Source: Umbelopsis ramanniana AG (Eukaryota > Mucoromycota > Umbelopsidomycetes > Umbelopsidales > Umbelopsidaceae). From it: a stretch of 64,000 nt of DNA. The notes beneath the pieces were generated by a model, which saw only the letters and a list, made by a program, of their open reading frames with translations, was not told where the DNA came from and ran no database searches. Shown piece after piece: positions 17,101 to 28,805 of this stretch. The position numbers and the translations under genes are program-made. Location of the stretch: NCBI RefSeq assembly GCF_025399195.1, contig NW_026252142.1, positions 103,671-167,670 of the forward strand, given 5' to 3'. Within the stretch, counting starts at the first letter, position 1. Every line of letters begins with the position of its first letter.

Positions 17101-18424
17101 ATGTTCGCTCGAGCTATCATTCTACTGACCATCTTCAGTATAGCTCTACCAGTAGACAGCGTAAGCGTCGTTCAAGTCAGTCCAAGTGGCACTTACAAGA
17201 CGGTAAGTTGGACCAGTGTACCATGAAAAGATAGCAGCTTTAAAGTGCGCCGCTGCGATGACTGACCGCCCCGCATTTAGATTGCCTCTGCGTTGGCTAG
17301 TATTCCTAATGATGCCACAGCCTGGGAAGTAGATATTGCTCCCGGTACGTATGTCGAGCAAATATCTATCACTCGCGCTGGTCCCATCACTTTCCGAGGA
17401 CAGACTAACGGGACCCCCAGCTCATATCTCGATAACCTCGTGACCATTGCTTGGAACCAAACTACCGCCAGTGTAAAAAGACAAGCTGTAATTTACGGAA
17501 CTATATTACGTGCATTTGATTGATTGCTTGCTTTTCATGACAGGGGGTATCTGACGAGGCCACTTCGGCGTTGATGGTGAATACACAGCAATTCAAGGCA
17601 TACAATATCAATTTCAAACAACTCTGGGGATCCAAATTCGCTGGACCTCAAGCCGTGGCTGTATCAGTAAGTGTGGGACCAACCAATGCATGCATTTCTA
17701 CCCCCCAAAAATTCCATGGTCTGAACGTCCTTTTCTGGCCAGATCAACGCAGATAAGGTGGGGTTCTATCAGTCCTACTTTTTTGGCTATCAAGATACTC
17801 TTTTTGCTGGTGTCCACAGTACGATTGGTCGCCAGTACTTCAAAGATTGCTACATTGTTGGCGCTGTAGATTATATCTTTGGCTCCGGGAGTTCCTATTT
17901 TGACTCGTGCACCATTGCTTCTAATGGGCCAGGCCACTTGACGGCACAAAAGCGAAGCAAAAGCAATGATTCCAGCGATGCTATCAAATCCGGCTATATC
18001 TTTAACAATTGTCGCGTGGTAGCGGATGCCAACACGAATGGTGTCAACTTGAAGGCCAAGGTGGATTTAGGTCGTCCTTGGAGTCCTTATGCTCGCGTTG
18101 TGTATATGAACACGTACATGAGCGATATTATTGCTCCCACTGGATGGGGAAATTGGTATTCCGTCACACTAGGTGACTACAGCAACGTTCAATATTATGA
18201 ATACAACAACACCGGACCAGGGTCTTGGAGCCAGGTAACGATCTAAATGTTTCTATTTGCTTTGTAAGAACCAACTGGGCATACCGCGTTACACTAGCTG
18301 ATATGCCTCGCTCTTCCAGAATGCTGCGGCCCGTGCCTCGGTCAACTATACGAAACAGCTGACGGCTTCCGAGGCATCCGCTTATAGCCTGCAAACATGG
18401 TTTGGGGACGTGTCCTGGATCTGA
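17101..18424 (+). CDS. Secreted pectin methylesterase (CE8)
   Basis: Extracellular enzyme that removes methyl esters from plant pectin. The start MFARAIILLTIFSIALPVDS is a clear signal peptide. The mature protein is a right-handed beta helix with WEVDIAPGTYVEQISI early, QSYFFGYQDTLFAG with the catalytic-site Gln and Asp, VGAVDYIFGSGSSYFDSC with the second catalytic Asp, and DLGRPWSPYARVVY with the active-site Arg. It ends LQTWFGDVSWI. Four short introns keep the frame. Length is about 320 residues, normal for fungal CE8. It suggests growth on plant matter. Confidence 0.95.
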
Positions 18425-18696
18425 TGTACGGACTGCTTTTGATTTGCAAAATTTGATGGAATGATTTTTGGTGGGAGCTCAAAAATTTCTGCAAAATCTT
18501 TTTTTTGGTTGCCGAAGGTCGTCACAGCATCATTTTAATAATGCCAAATATAATAAAAAAAAAATTAAGGATTACGTCTGAGTAGAGAACAAGATGAAGG
18601 CATATTAAAATATTGACTGCTTTAGCTGAGGTGTCCGTTCAGGTCGAACCATGGACCTTAGAATCTGTGACGTTGTTAAACGGTCACCCTTCCCTC

Positions 18697-18703
18697 TATA
18701 TAA
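18697..18703 (+). promoter_or_regulatory. TATA box before the first ECL1-family gene
   Basis: TATATAA at 18697-18703, 47 bases before the ATG at 18750. The rest of the 18425-18749 tract shows a T-rich stretch near 18500 but no gene. Confidence 0.5.
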
Positions 18704-18749
18704 CTGGTAGGGTGCACGGCTTGGCCAAACCCATACATACGGCAACAAC

Positions 18750-19033
18750 ATGTGCGACCTCAATTGGTGTCCCGTGTGCGAAACCGCGATCTCACCCCAC
18801 TCGGTACAGTTACTGGTCTGAACTTCATGTCCATTATCACCGCTTCATCGATTGTAACCTGCTCTGTTCAGTCATCTTTGTATTGTTCACACCACTGTTT
18901 TCAGTTGGACGCACTAGGACCGTCTACAGGTTTATCGCTGAAAGCGTCTTATCAATCCACAGCTAGCCTATCCCCTAAGCCTGCGTTATCGCTAGCCCCT
19001 ATCAAGCACTCATCCCGAGCCAACATGACATGA
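18750..19033 (+). CDS. ECL1-family zinc-binding small protein, copy A
   Basis: Small protein of about 71 residues resembling the fission-yeast Ecl1/2/3 family, which extends chronological lifespan and acts in nutrient and stress signalling. Exon 1 (18750-18803) encodes MCDLNWCPVCETAISPHS. A 68-base intron (GTACAG to TTCAG) is removed, and exon 2 from 18872 continues SLYCSHHCFQLDALGPS and ends SRANMT. The four zinc ligands are the CPVC pair and the YCSHHC pair, so the intron falls inside the zinc site. The tail is Ser, Pro and Leu rich. It matches copy B downstream in the motif DLNWCPVC. No longer product is possible from this start. Confidence 0.75.
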
Positions 19034-19389
19034 GGTGCTTTTTTGTAAACGTACAAGATCGCCCATGTGCACATCTGTCTTTTATTCTACTGTTCATAAT
19101 AAACCATCCTTCATTCCAAGGTGTTGCTTTTGCATTTCGTCATTTGAGCAACGCACAGGGTCACTCCAACGTTAGTCAGATGTGTATATAAGTACTATAA
19201 ACGCAGCAGGCTGAAAACCCTATCATGGTCGTGGATTACCCAATATGGCAAGTGAGGTGTGGGGAGAGGACATTGATAAGAAACCAAGCTCATATCGCAA
19301 TCCTTTTTTTTAGTCTGCCTGCTTCACCTTTTCTCTCTTTCTTTTTTCTTTCATCCTGGCACCACGATTACATTTCTTTCCATTCTGCC
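19034..19389. other. Spacer between ECL1-family copies
   Basis: 356 bases. A TATA element TATATAAG occurs at 19185-19192, about 200 bases before the copy B start, which suggests an unusually long pyrimidine-rich leader (CTTTTTTTC blocks near 19305-19350). No other gene was seen. Confidence 0.5.
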
Positions 19390-19698
19390 ATGAGCGATCT
19401 GAATTGGTGCCCTGTCTGCGATCAGAAGATTTTCTCTGGAAATGCCTTGTATTGCAGCCAAGCATGCCTACGTGATGATGCTCTCAGACGAAATCCATTA
19501 TTAGGATACGATTTCAGCGAGTTGCAAGATTTCCCTCGCCCGTATAGTAACAAACAAGCTTCTCGTCGGTCATTTTCGTCAACGTCTTCGGCGACATCTT
19601 CGCTCGTATCGTCGCCTAACGTTTCGCCGATCACCTTTCCAACACCGCATTACAAGCTCTCCCCACCAGCATTTGACCTGGGGCGGATTCAACCATAA
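19390..19698 (+). CDS. ECL1-family zinc-binding small protein, copy B
   Basis: Second member of the pair, 102 residues and without an intron. The start MSDLNWCPVCDQKI carries the first zinc Cys pair, and ALYCSQACLRDDALRR the second. The rest is low-complexity Ser, Thr and Pro (SSTSSATSSLVSS), ending FDLGRIQP. An in-frame upstream ATG at 19225 would add 55 residues that do not resemble the family, so 19390 was chosen. The family is known for small stress or nutrient regulators; the function here is inferred. Confidence 0.8.
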   Translation: MSDLNWCPVCDQKIFSGNALYCSQACLRDDALRRNPLLGYDFSELQDFPRPYSNKQASRRSFSSTSSATSSLVSSPNVSPITFPTPHYKLSPPAFDLGRIQP

Positions 19699-20655
19699 AC
19701 CATTCGGCCCATGCATCGGCCACCTCACACACTTTGTATATAATCACATCAAAGAAAAGAAAAAAAAACCCCCACACCTGTTTAACCTCTTTTTTGGCTT
19801 GTTCAGCGAGCGATATGTAACTTACTGTATAATAAACATTTTCGAACGATAAGGAAATCATCTCCCATCTTATCGTCGGTCCAACACGCCTTCCTATTGG
19901 CCGATAGCCTTCCCCTTCCCATATTAGGACTGCAAACATACCCACTAGGTATCATCATTTCCGTAACAAGCATCTTATCAGCAGAGTGCTAGCAGAATCA
20001 TAACGTAACGTGAACTGTAGCACAGCACCATCACTCTATCGTCTGCCATCGGTTCCTTACATTGAAGGTCTGTCGGGTACCTTGCATGAACAGCTGCAAT
20101 ACTGCATTTCAAACGACTCGGTATCCCCGTTTGAATTGCAATAGCCAGCCAGCCATATCGACGCCATGGTGCAATTCCGAGCACGTTTTGCCGTAGCTAT
20201 CGATGAAGATGATCTTGTACCAGGTTCTTTTTTTATCAGAAAAATTCTAGTGGCAGCCCTGTTCTATTCGCATACTTATCTCTGTGATCAATGTGTACGA
20301 TGGCTTGGCTTAGTGAGGTCATCAGATGCAACGAATATCTCACGCTGGCCAGAAGAAGCGTACTGTGGAGCGGCTAAGCAGTGGTCGTTGCCGCGGATTG
20401 CATTGGGATTATGGAATGAATGAAGGCGGCTAGATGAAATAAACGGAACTGAACTCAGAGATCCTATGATAAAAATGGACTGCAAGTATGTCAGCCATAG
20501 TCAGGATAAGCATGCGTAGCGTAGCTAGAGCGAGCGGGTAGTAAGCCCTCTTGAATCCACGTGATCTTTAATTTTTTCCATCCCAACTTTTTTTTCACGC
20601 GTACGTGCGCGAACAATAAAAAAAAAAGGGACTTGGACGCGTCTTTCGATAAACC
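19699..20655. other. Intergenic region before POL2
   Basis: About 960 bases. A plus-strand frame at 20166-20423 (starts MVQFRARFAVAIDEDD) is not recognisable and was not accepted as a gene. The POL2-proximal end holds CCACGTGAT near 20557 and two MluI boxes (listed separately). Confidence 0.5.
20597..20642 (+). promoter_or_regulatory. Two MCB (ACGCGT) cell-cycle boxes upstream of POL2
   Basis: ACGCGT occurs at 20597-20602 and again at 20637-20642, 54 and 14 bases before the POL2 ATG. This hexamer is the MBF/DSC1 recognition core that drives G1/S expression of replication genes in fungi. Only about two other copies were noticed in the rest of the window. Regulation by an MBF-like factor is inferred. 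Confidence 0.55.
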
Positions 20656-23600
20656 ATGGCAACTGCAGGTCGAGGGTCATTTCGTGGCGGTCGTCAACGA
20701 CTTGGTTCAACAAGAGCGAACAAGGCTAATTCACTACCAAACCAAAACCTCACTAACGAGCCTTCGAATATAGACCAGCGTTTCGAAGACATAAAGATCC
20801 GCGATGAGATTGATGCAAGACTGGGATTCGAACGATACCAGGAAGGCCCTGAGAAACTAGGATGGCTTATCAACATGCATGCTGTAAGCGTGAAATCCAA
20901 TGGCCCTACCTCTCTTCTACTGACCTCTAACCACTCATCGCTTCACCTTATAGACTATTGTAAAGGATTCAGAATGGCCAGGAGGTCGAGCAGCCGTTGA
21001 TTACTATTTCATTGCTGATTCTGGCGAAACCTTCAAAACCACTTTACTCTACGATCCATATTTTTATATCGGCTGCAAGGTGTGTAGTGCTTTTGTCACT
21101 TTCTAAATTACTGACCAAACCATTCACCATTTGCGTTTCATAGCCTGGTACAGAAACAGAGGTGGAGGAATACTTACGGCGAAGGTTCGAGAATGTGATT
21201 GAAAAGATTACTAGAGTGAGGAAAGAGGATCTCAAGCAGGTATAGGTCGTTCTCATGCTATGCTACTCATCTATATATCTCGTTTATTCACCGTCGTCAT
21301 ACAGCCAAACCACTTGTTGGGCCAGAAGCGTACTTATTTACAGCTCATCTTTCGAAATGTGTCGGATTTACTGTCTGTCCGAAAAATAATATTACCCACC
21401 GTCAAGAAGAATCAAAAGAACCTTGATGCTATTGATACCTATGCCGACATTGTCAAGTAAGGAGTGGTGTTTGAGGAGTGCCTGAGCCATAGCGTAGCGC
21501 TAACCGATCACCTTCACATAGTGAAACCAATAACATTGACTATGAACACACGACAAATTTGGCCGCATTGTCATCACGGCGAAATCCGCATGAAACACTT
21601 GAAAACATCATCGATATCCGAGAATATGATATACCTTACTACCTTCGTGTGGCCATTGATATGGGTAAGTTATCCTGTCGCTCGGATGATGCATTTGTGT
21701 TGTCCACAAAGCTTTCTCCTAATGCCTTGCTTTTTATTTAAAGACATCCGTGTCGGTCTTTGGTACACTGTCCAAGCCATGCCCGATAACACAATCCAGA
21801 TACAACGTCGCCCTGATTTAGTCAATCGTGCCGAACCTGTTATCCTGGCGTTTGACATCGAAACAACAAAGCTTCCGCTCAAATTTCCAGATTCTGCTAT
21901 CGATTCGATCATGATGATTTCATACATGATTGACGGTCAAGTAAGTAGTTGTTTTTATGGTGAGGCGGTAAAGCGTTGTTCTAAAGCATTGTGCACTTAA
22001 GGGTTACTTGATCACAAATCGAGAGATTGTGAGTCAAGATATTGAAGATTTCGAATACACCCCCAAGCCTGAATACGACGGCCCTTTTATCATTTTCAAT
22101 GAAGAAGACGAGGTATGTCTTTACATTGAATGAACGGAGCGCTTACATGCGCTATGATGGATTTATCGGTTCAGGCGGATTAATTATCGTATCATATAGC
22201 CTGCACTTTTACGTCGGTTCTTTGAGCATATTCAAGATGCACAGCCGACCGTCTTTGTCACCTATAACGGTGATTCCTTCGATTGGCCATTCGTTGAAGC
22301 GCGAGCGAACTTTCATGGTATCAACATGTATGAGGTTAGTATTTCAACCTACCTACCTTACATCTCGCCTTTCTATTCTGAACGAAACCTTGCTAACATT
22401 TCTCCCTACAGGAAATCGGCTTTTATAAAGATGAGGAAGACGAATACAAATCAAAGCACGCCTTGCATATGGATGCTTTCAGATGGGTCAAGCGTGACTC
22501 TTACCTACCTCAAGGAAGTCAAGGTTTGAAAGCCGTCACTACAGCGAAACTGGGATACAATCCTCTTGAACTTGATCCCGAAGATATGACAAGGTTTGCT
22601 TCCTTCATCGTTATTTTTTGCTAAATCCCTTGTGAACCCTCCTATTCAACCTTTCATTCTCCTCTTAGGTTCGCTAATGAGCAGCCCCAAACTTTGGCCC
22701 AATACTCAGTATCCGATGCAGTGGCCACATATTACCTCTACATGAAATATGTGCATCCATTCATCTTTTCACTTTGCAATATTATTCCACTTACGCCGGA
22801 CGAAGTCTTGCGAAAAGGAAGTGGTACTCTTTGTGAGATTCTACTTATGGTAAGCATGCGCCCTCAACGATCAATTTTTCTGTAGTCTATTCCCTTCTAA
22901 CTCCTCATACCATAGGTTGAAGCATACAAGGCAAATGTCATCATGCCCAACAAACACATGGATGAAACGGGCAAAATGTTTGATGGCCATCTACTAGAGA
23001 GTGAAACATACGTCGGTGGACACGTAGAAGCTTTAGAGGCAGGTGTGTTCAGAAGCGATCTGCCAACTCATTTTAGAATTGCTCCGGAAGCGGCCCAAGA
23101 GGTACTGTAACGAGAAAATTGCGTTGTCACATCCATGCGTCCATACTCATTCAAAGCTATGTTTCATGTCGATCATTTTGTCTATACTCAACTTAGCTTA
23201 TAGATCAGATTGATGATGCCCTCAAATTTACGATTCAAGTAGAAGAAAAGCTAAAGTTGGAGGACGTGGAGAATTACGACGAGGTCCGAGATAGCATTAC
23301 GGCGTTGCTGGAAGACTTACGAGATAATCCTATGCGACACGAGGAGCCACTCATCTATCATTTGGATGTTGCAGCCATGTACCCCAATATCATTCTTACG
23401 AATCGACTGCAACCCGATGCCATGATTGAAGAATCTGCGTGCGCATCTTGCGATTTCAATCGGCCGGGTAAAACATGCGATCGTCGTATGACTTGGTCAT
23501 GGCGCGGCGAGTACTTTCCTGCCAAACGCAACGAGTACAACATGATCAAAAACCAACTGAGTATTGAAACCTTCCCAGCAAGACGACCCGGCGACCCGGC

Positions 23601-26600
23601 AAGACCTTGGTATCAACTCAGCGAAACGGAGCAATCTACATTGCTGGAAAAGCGCTTAACGGAGTACTGCCGAAAAGTCTACCGAAAGGTTCGAGAAACA
23701 CGCATCGTTGAACGAGAATCCATCATTTGTCAACGAGAGAATCCATTTTACATCGAGACTGTCAAGGCTTTCCGTGATCGTCGCTACGAATACAAGGGTT
23801 TGCACAAGACTTGGAAAAAGAATCTGGATGTCGCCGCTTCAGAGGGTAGTCTGCCCAAGACGGTTGAGGCCAAAAAGATGATTGTTTTGTACGATTCCTT
23901 GCAGTTGGCTCACAAGTGTATTTTGAACTCTTTCTACGGTTATGTCATGCGTAAAGGTGCTCGCTGGCATTCGCTGGAGATGGCTGGTATTGTCTGTTTG
24001 ACGGGTGCCAAAATTATTCAGATGGCCAGACAGCTTGTCGAACGCATTGGTCGACCGCTTGAACTGGATACCGATGGTATTTGGTGTATTTTACCTAAAT
24101 CGTTTCCGGAAAAATTCACGTTCAAGACAAAGAATGGCAAGAAGATTGGAATCAATTACCCTTGTTCTATGTTGAACCATCTTGTCCACGCCAAATTCAC
24201 CAACGATCAATACCAGACTCTAGTGGATAAGGATAAATACGAATACTCAGTCCACAGTGAGAACAGTATTTTCTTCGAAGTCGATGGTCCCTATCGAGCT
24301 ATGATCTTGCCCTCATCCAAAGAGGAGGATAAACTTCTGAAGAAGCGATATGCCGTTTTTGACCATGATGGCTCACTTGCTGAACTCAAGGGATTCGAAG
24401 TCAAGCGTCGTGGTGAACTCAAGCTCATCAAGATCTTCCAGTCGCAAATCTTCAAGGTCTTTTTGGAAGGTACATCTTTGGATGAGTGCTATGCTGCTGT
24501 AGCCTGTGTCGCCAACCAATGGCTGGATGTTCTGTTTAGCAAAGCGGTGAATCTACAGGATGAGGAGTTATTCGAACTGATTTCAGAAAACCGAAGTATG
24601 TCCAAGACACTTGAAGATTATGGCTCACAAAAGTCCACTTCTATTAGCACCGCTCGACGTTTGGCCGAATTCTTGGGTGACCAGATGGTCAAGGATAAAG
24701 GTCTCGCCTGTAAATTCATTATTTCATCTCGACCGTTTGGTATTCCCGTCTCTGAACGTGCCATTCCCGTTGCCATTTTCTCTGCTGAACCTAGCATCAA
24801 GAAGCACTTTTTGCGAAAGTGGCTCAAGGACAACAGTCTCACTAGCTTTGACATTCGCGATATCCTGGACTGGCCTTATTATGTGGAACGTTTTGGTTCC
24901 GTCATCCAAAAACTCATCACCATTCCTGCTGCCATGCAAAAGGTCACCAACCCTGTTCCTCGTGTACGCCATCCTGACTGGCTGTTTAAGCGAGTTGCTC
25001 AAAAAGATGACAAGTTTAAACAAAACCGAATCACCGACATGTTTGCCCCGGCTACTGGAAAGTCGGTGATTGAAGAAGCTGTTGCTCGTGACATTGAAGA
25101 TCTTGGTGTGCAGCGAAACCCTCTTTTAGAACAAGATGGCAAGGTGGTGCCTAAAGTCATCAAGCAACGCAAACGCAAATCGAAATCCAATAACGAGGAT
25201 AGATTTGATCCCACCGGATCCGATAACGATGTACCAGACACGATGCCGGACATGCATGAAAATTATTCAGACTGGCTGCAATTCCAGAAAAGCAAGTGGA
25301 AGAAACAGCGTGTGGCTAGAATCAAGCGACGAGAAACAGGTGAAGATGATTCAACGCAAGGCCGATCAGAAAATTCAGCAAGTGGCTATTTCCGTCGACA
25401 GGCTGGATCACTTGTTTCCAGCCCTTGGCATATTCTTCAGATCGTGGAAAGCGACACTTTGGGAGAGTACCGCATGTGGGTTGTGATCCAACGCAGCCTC
25501 TATTGCATCAACCTATCTGTTCCGCGCATCTTTTATGTCAACAGCCATGATAATCAACCCACTGAAAGTTTGATGAGCAACTCCGTGTTCAGCATTGAAC
25601 CTCGGGTCAGAACACTACCAAGGTCACATCAATGCTTGAATCTGTTTGAAATGACCATGCCAGAGTCGGTATTCCGGGCCGAACAAAAGAAATTTGCCTC
25701 TTTCTTCAATCATCCTTCTACCGAAGGTGTCTATGAAACGCAAATCCCACTATTGACCAGAGCTATTCTCAAGCTGGGATGTGTAAGCAAGGTCGATCGA
25801 ACCGGCAGTGGTGGTTTACGAAAGATGGAGGATCGCTTTTCGTTACTGGATTTCGTTCAAGACGAAACCCTCTCCAAAGATTACCTCGGACAGCCTAAAA
25901 CCTTCAACTACCTCTACTTGTATCATGCTCATGCCGACTCTCGTCATATGTTTGCTCTGGTGGGAACCGCTTTACCCCAGTCTCGCTGTTTCATCATTGG
26001 TACCAATCGAGAACACGCTCAGATGCCAAATCTCAATCAGCTGTATAAACAACGGTTTACTGAACACCAACGTGGTCAAGAAACTCAAACCAACGAGACC
26101 ATCGATTACAAGGAAGACATGGATTTTGAAACCACTTATCATTCTTCTGAAAAAGATGCTCTCAAGGCTATACAAAAGGAATTAGTCAAGTACCAGTCTT
26201 TGAAGCGTGGTCCTACCATCATTGCCATCTCTTCACCACGATCCACCACCCAACTTGTGCAACAAATTCGCATTATGAGTGAATTCCCTTACGTATCGAT
26301 GCAATCTTATATTGAAGACAAGCGTCTGCCATCCATTGACTGGCTGCGTCCAACAGCGGCACGTATGATCAATCAATATTTGAATCTTGGTTCATGGCTT
26401 ACCGAGAAGTTGTTGCAAGCTCGGTACGCAAGTATACCCTTTTGTAACATTGAAAACGACCCGTATCTCTACCTGGCCGACATTGCCTTTGCTCGACGAC
26501 TAATGAAGAACGACATGGTCTTATGGTGGTCCCCTTCATCCAAACCTGATCTTGGCGGACGTGAGGAAGACGAAAATCTGTACGCGGTTGACGAGTTGGT

Positions 26601-28194
26601 CAACCCTGAAATCAACCACCCTGGCTCGTATTCCAACGTGTGCTTTGAGTTGGATATATTGCGGCTTTGTTTGAACACGCTGATGGAAGCTCCCATCATC
26701 AACGAACTGGAAGGCAGTAATGGTGGTATCGGATTTGACAACGTTGCCCATACGCTTGACGAATACAATTCCGGTAAAGTCAATACCACCGTGTCGTTTG
26801 GAGACGGCTCATTGTCTGCCAAGACGTTCTCCATGCTTCGTGGTATGGTGCAAACATGGTTTCATGAAGCTTTGGAACACAACAATCGATTTGCCGAAAT
26901 GATGATTGACACGCTTCACCGCTGGCTCACAAGTCCCAGTTCCAGCATGTACGATCCATGTCTATACGGTTTGGTGCATGGCATGATGAAGAAGGTGTTC
27001 ATGCAGTTGGTGGCAGAGTTCAAGCGACTTGGGTCTCAAATCGTCTTTGCTAACTTTAACAAGATCATCGTCGTCACTCCCAAGGAATCCATGGACAGTG
27101 GTCTGCCTTACTGTAATTATCTCCTGAAGGCGGTGCAAGGCAAGCAAGTATTTGAAGTGCTGGATATTGTGTTATCCAACTATTGGGATCAGCTTTTATG
27201 GATGGATGAAATGAATTATGGTGGCATTTTGCGCGAAAAAGACGATGTCCTGGAAGCCAGGGAGAGCAATGCTGTGGTGACCATGCAATGGAATATACAA
27301 GACTATCTACCTCTTGGCACGCAAGATGTTTTCCAACGCATCATTGCAAGTTATGTCTACACCACGTACAACAACCGAGTCAAGCGTATCAAAGAGACGA
27401 GCCATGATCCCTATGCGCATCGCGGACAAGAACCTGTGGACGGGGATGCACAGATGAACCATGGCAACAGTGTCGAAGCTGAGCTCACTCGACACTATGT
27501 TAGTCAAGACCTCACGCGGCGACTTCTAAAGCAGTTGGGTGAGATCATCAAAGAACAAGTCAATATGTCTGTGGATCCGGATATCCAGGCACGTTTGTCG
27601 TTCCCTCGATTTGCTGGGTCTCACCTTCATCTGGACAATGCTGCCTTGGAGCTGGTCAAATCGGTGTGTGCTGTTTTGGCCCTGGATAAGCGAATCGAAA
27701 GCGAGGTCCGGGTGATGAAGAGGAATGCCCTCAGCTTGATTGGCTCTGTGCCTGAGTTCAGTGACAAGGCGCAATTCCAAAACCCTTGTGAATACTTCAA
27801 ACTGGCTCAAGTCATCTGCAGTTACTGCAACTATACCACCGACCTTGACTTCTGTCGCGACCGTGATCTCTTGCCTGAAAACGACCAAGTCAAGCCATGG
27901 CGATGCAAAGGCTGTGGTACGGAGTACGACAAGAGCTTTATTGAAGAGACATTGATCGGTGAGGTTCAACGACGATTGATGGCCTTCCAGCTGCAAGATC
28001 TACAGTGCTCCAAGTGCCACCGAGTCAAACAGGAGAATCTTCTCAAAAACTGTGGTTCATGTGGAGGCAACTTTGTGCAAACCCAAAGGAAATCGGATTT
28101 AATTAGCAAATTGACTGTGTTCCGTAACATTGCTAGGGAGCAAAAGTTACGGCTGCTAGTAGAGATTGTCGACTGGACACTGGCCAATTGTTAA
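20656..28194 (+). CDS. POL2: DNA polymerase epsilon catalytic subunit
   Basis: Leading-strand replicative polymerase with proofreading exonuclease. Exon 1 starts [17 protein letters not shown] at 20656; about ten short exons cover the N-terminal part and one huge exon (from about 23205) the rest, giving roughly 2190 residues. All exonuclease motifs are present: [19 protein letters not shown] and [12 protein letters not shown]. The CysX iron-sulfur motif [13 protein letters not shown] sits in the catalytic domain. Polymerase motifs are [20 protein letters not shown] and LDTDGIW. A PIP-box-like QNRITDMF lies at 25021-25044. The C-terminal half is the inactive polymerase-like domain (DUF1744), and it ends with zinc-type CysA ([18 protein letters not shown]) and CysB (CSKCHRV, CGSCGG). 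Confidence 0.98.
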
Positions 28195-28805
28195 TAGCTG
28201 TTATCGTCTTTTAGAATAGTGTATAGTATTTGATAAAACAAGGAATTGTGTTTCTGTACCAAGGGTTGTATTTATTAAGAAGAATCTGTCGACCATAGGC
28301 TTTTATAACCGCGTACAACCCGTACGGTTTGCTATGCTTTTCAACTACGCTATCGGGTATCTGTGTATACGAGGGGTTAACGGCCTCTATTTATATTCAC
28401 TTCGTTTTGTTAAAAATGTTTGCCACTAGACGAGCTGGGACCCCGACGGAAGAAAACAAGGAATCAGCAGATATGTGGCCTGGTCATTCTTGCAACTACA
28501 TTCGCGATTGAGGGTACTGAACCACCATCAAGAATAGTACGAATGAGCCGCTTAAGAACGAGGTTCATGGAAGTGGCAGAATGGAAAAAAATTTATACCC
28601 GGTAGCTAGTGGCTTAGAAAAATTCTTTTGGCAGTCCTAGGCAGTGGACGGAGTTAAACTCTGCACAATGCATGCCATTGAGCTCCATTGCCTTGCTCGC
28701 CATCCATCCCATCACTCGCGCTGTACAAATAACTACTAGGCTTTATGATTTTACACGGTCGTCGTGTGGCTTTCACTCTAATAAAAAGAAAAGAACAACC
28801 AATTT
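28195..28805. other. Convergent intergenic region, POL2 and SAPS gene
   Basis: About 610 bases between two stop codons facing each other. It should hold both 3' UTRs. No protein family signal or RNA gene was recognised; the short plus frames at 28329-28605 are low-content. Confidence 0.5.

Noticed and set aside
20166-20423. Plus-strand frame of 85 codons before POL2
   Set aside because: No family resemblance, no clear splice structure, and it overlaps the promoter region of POL2; chance frame is likelier.
20820-20840. GGATTCGAACG resembling a tRNA box B
   Set aside because: It lies in the coding frame of POL2 exon 1 and has no box A or cloverleaf around it.
24611-25069. Long alternative frames inside POL2
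   Set aside because: Shadows of the strongly conserved polymerase frame.
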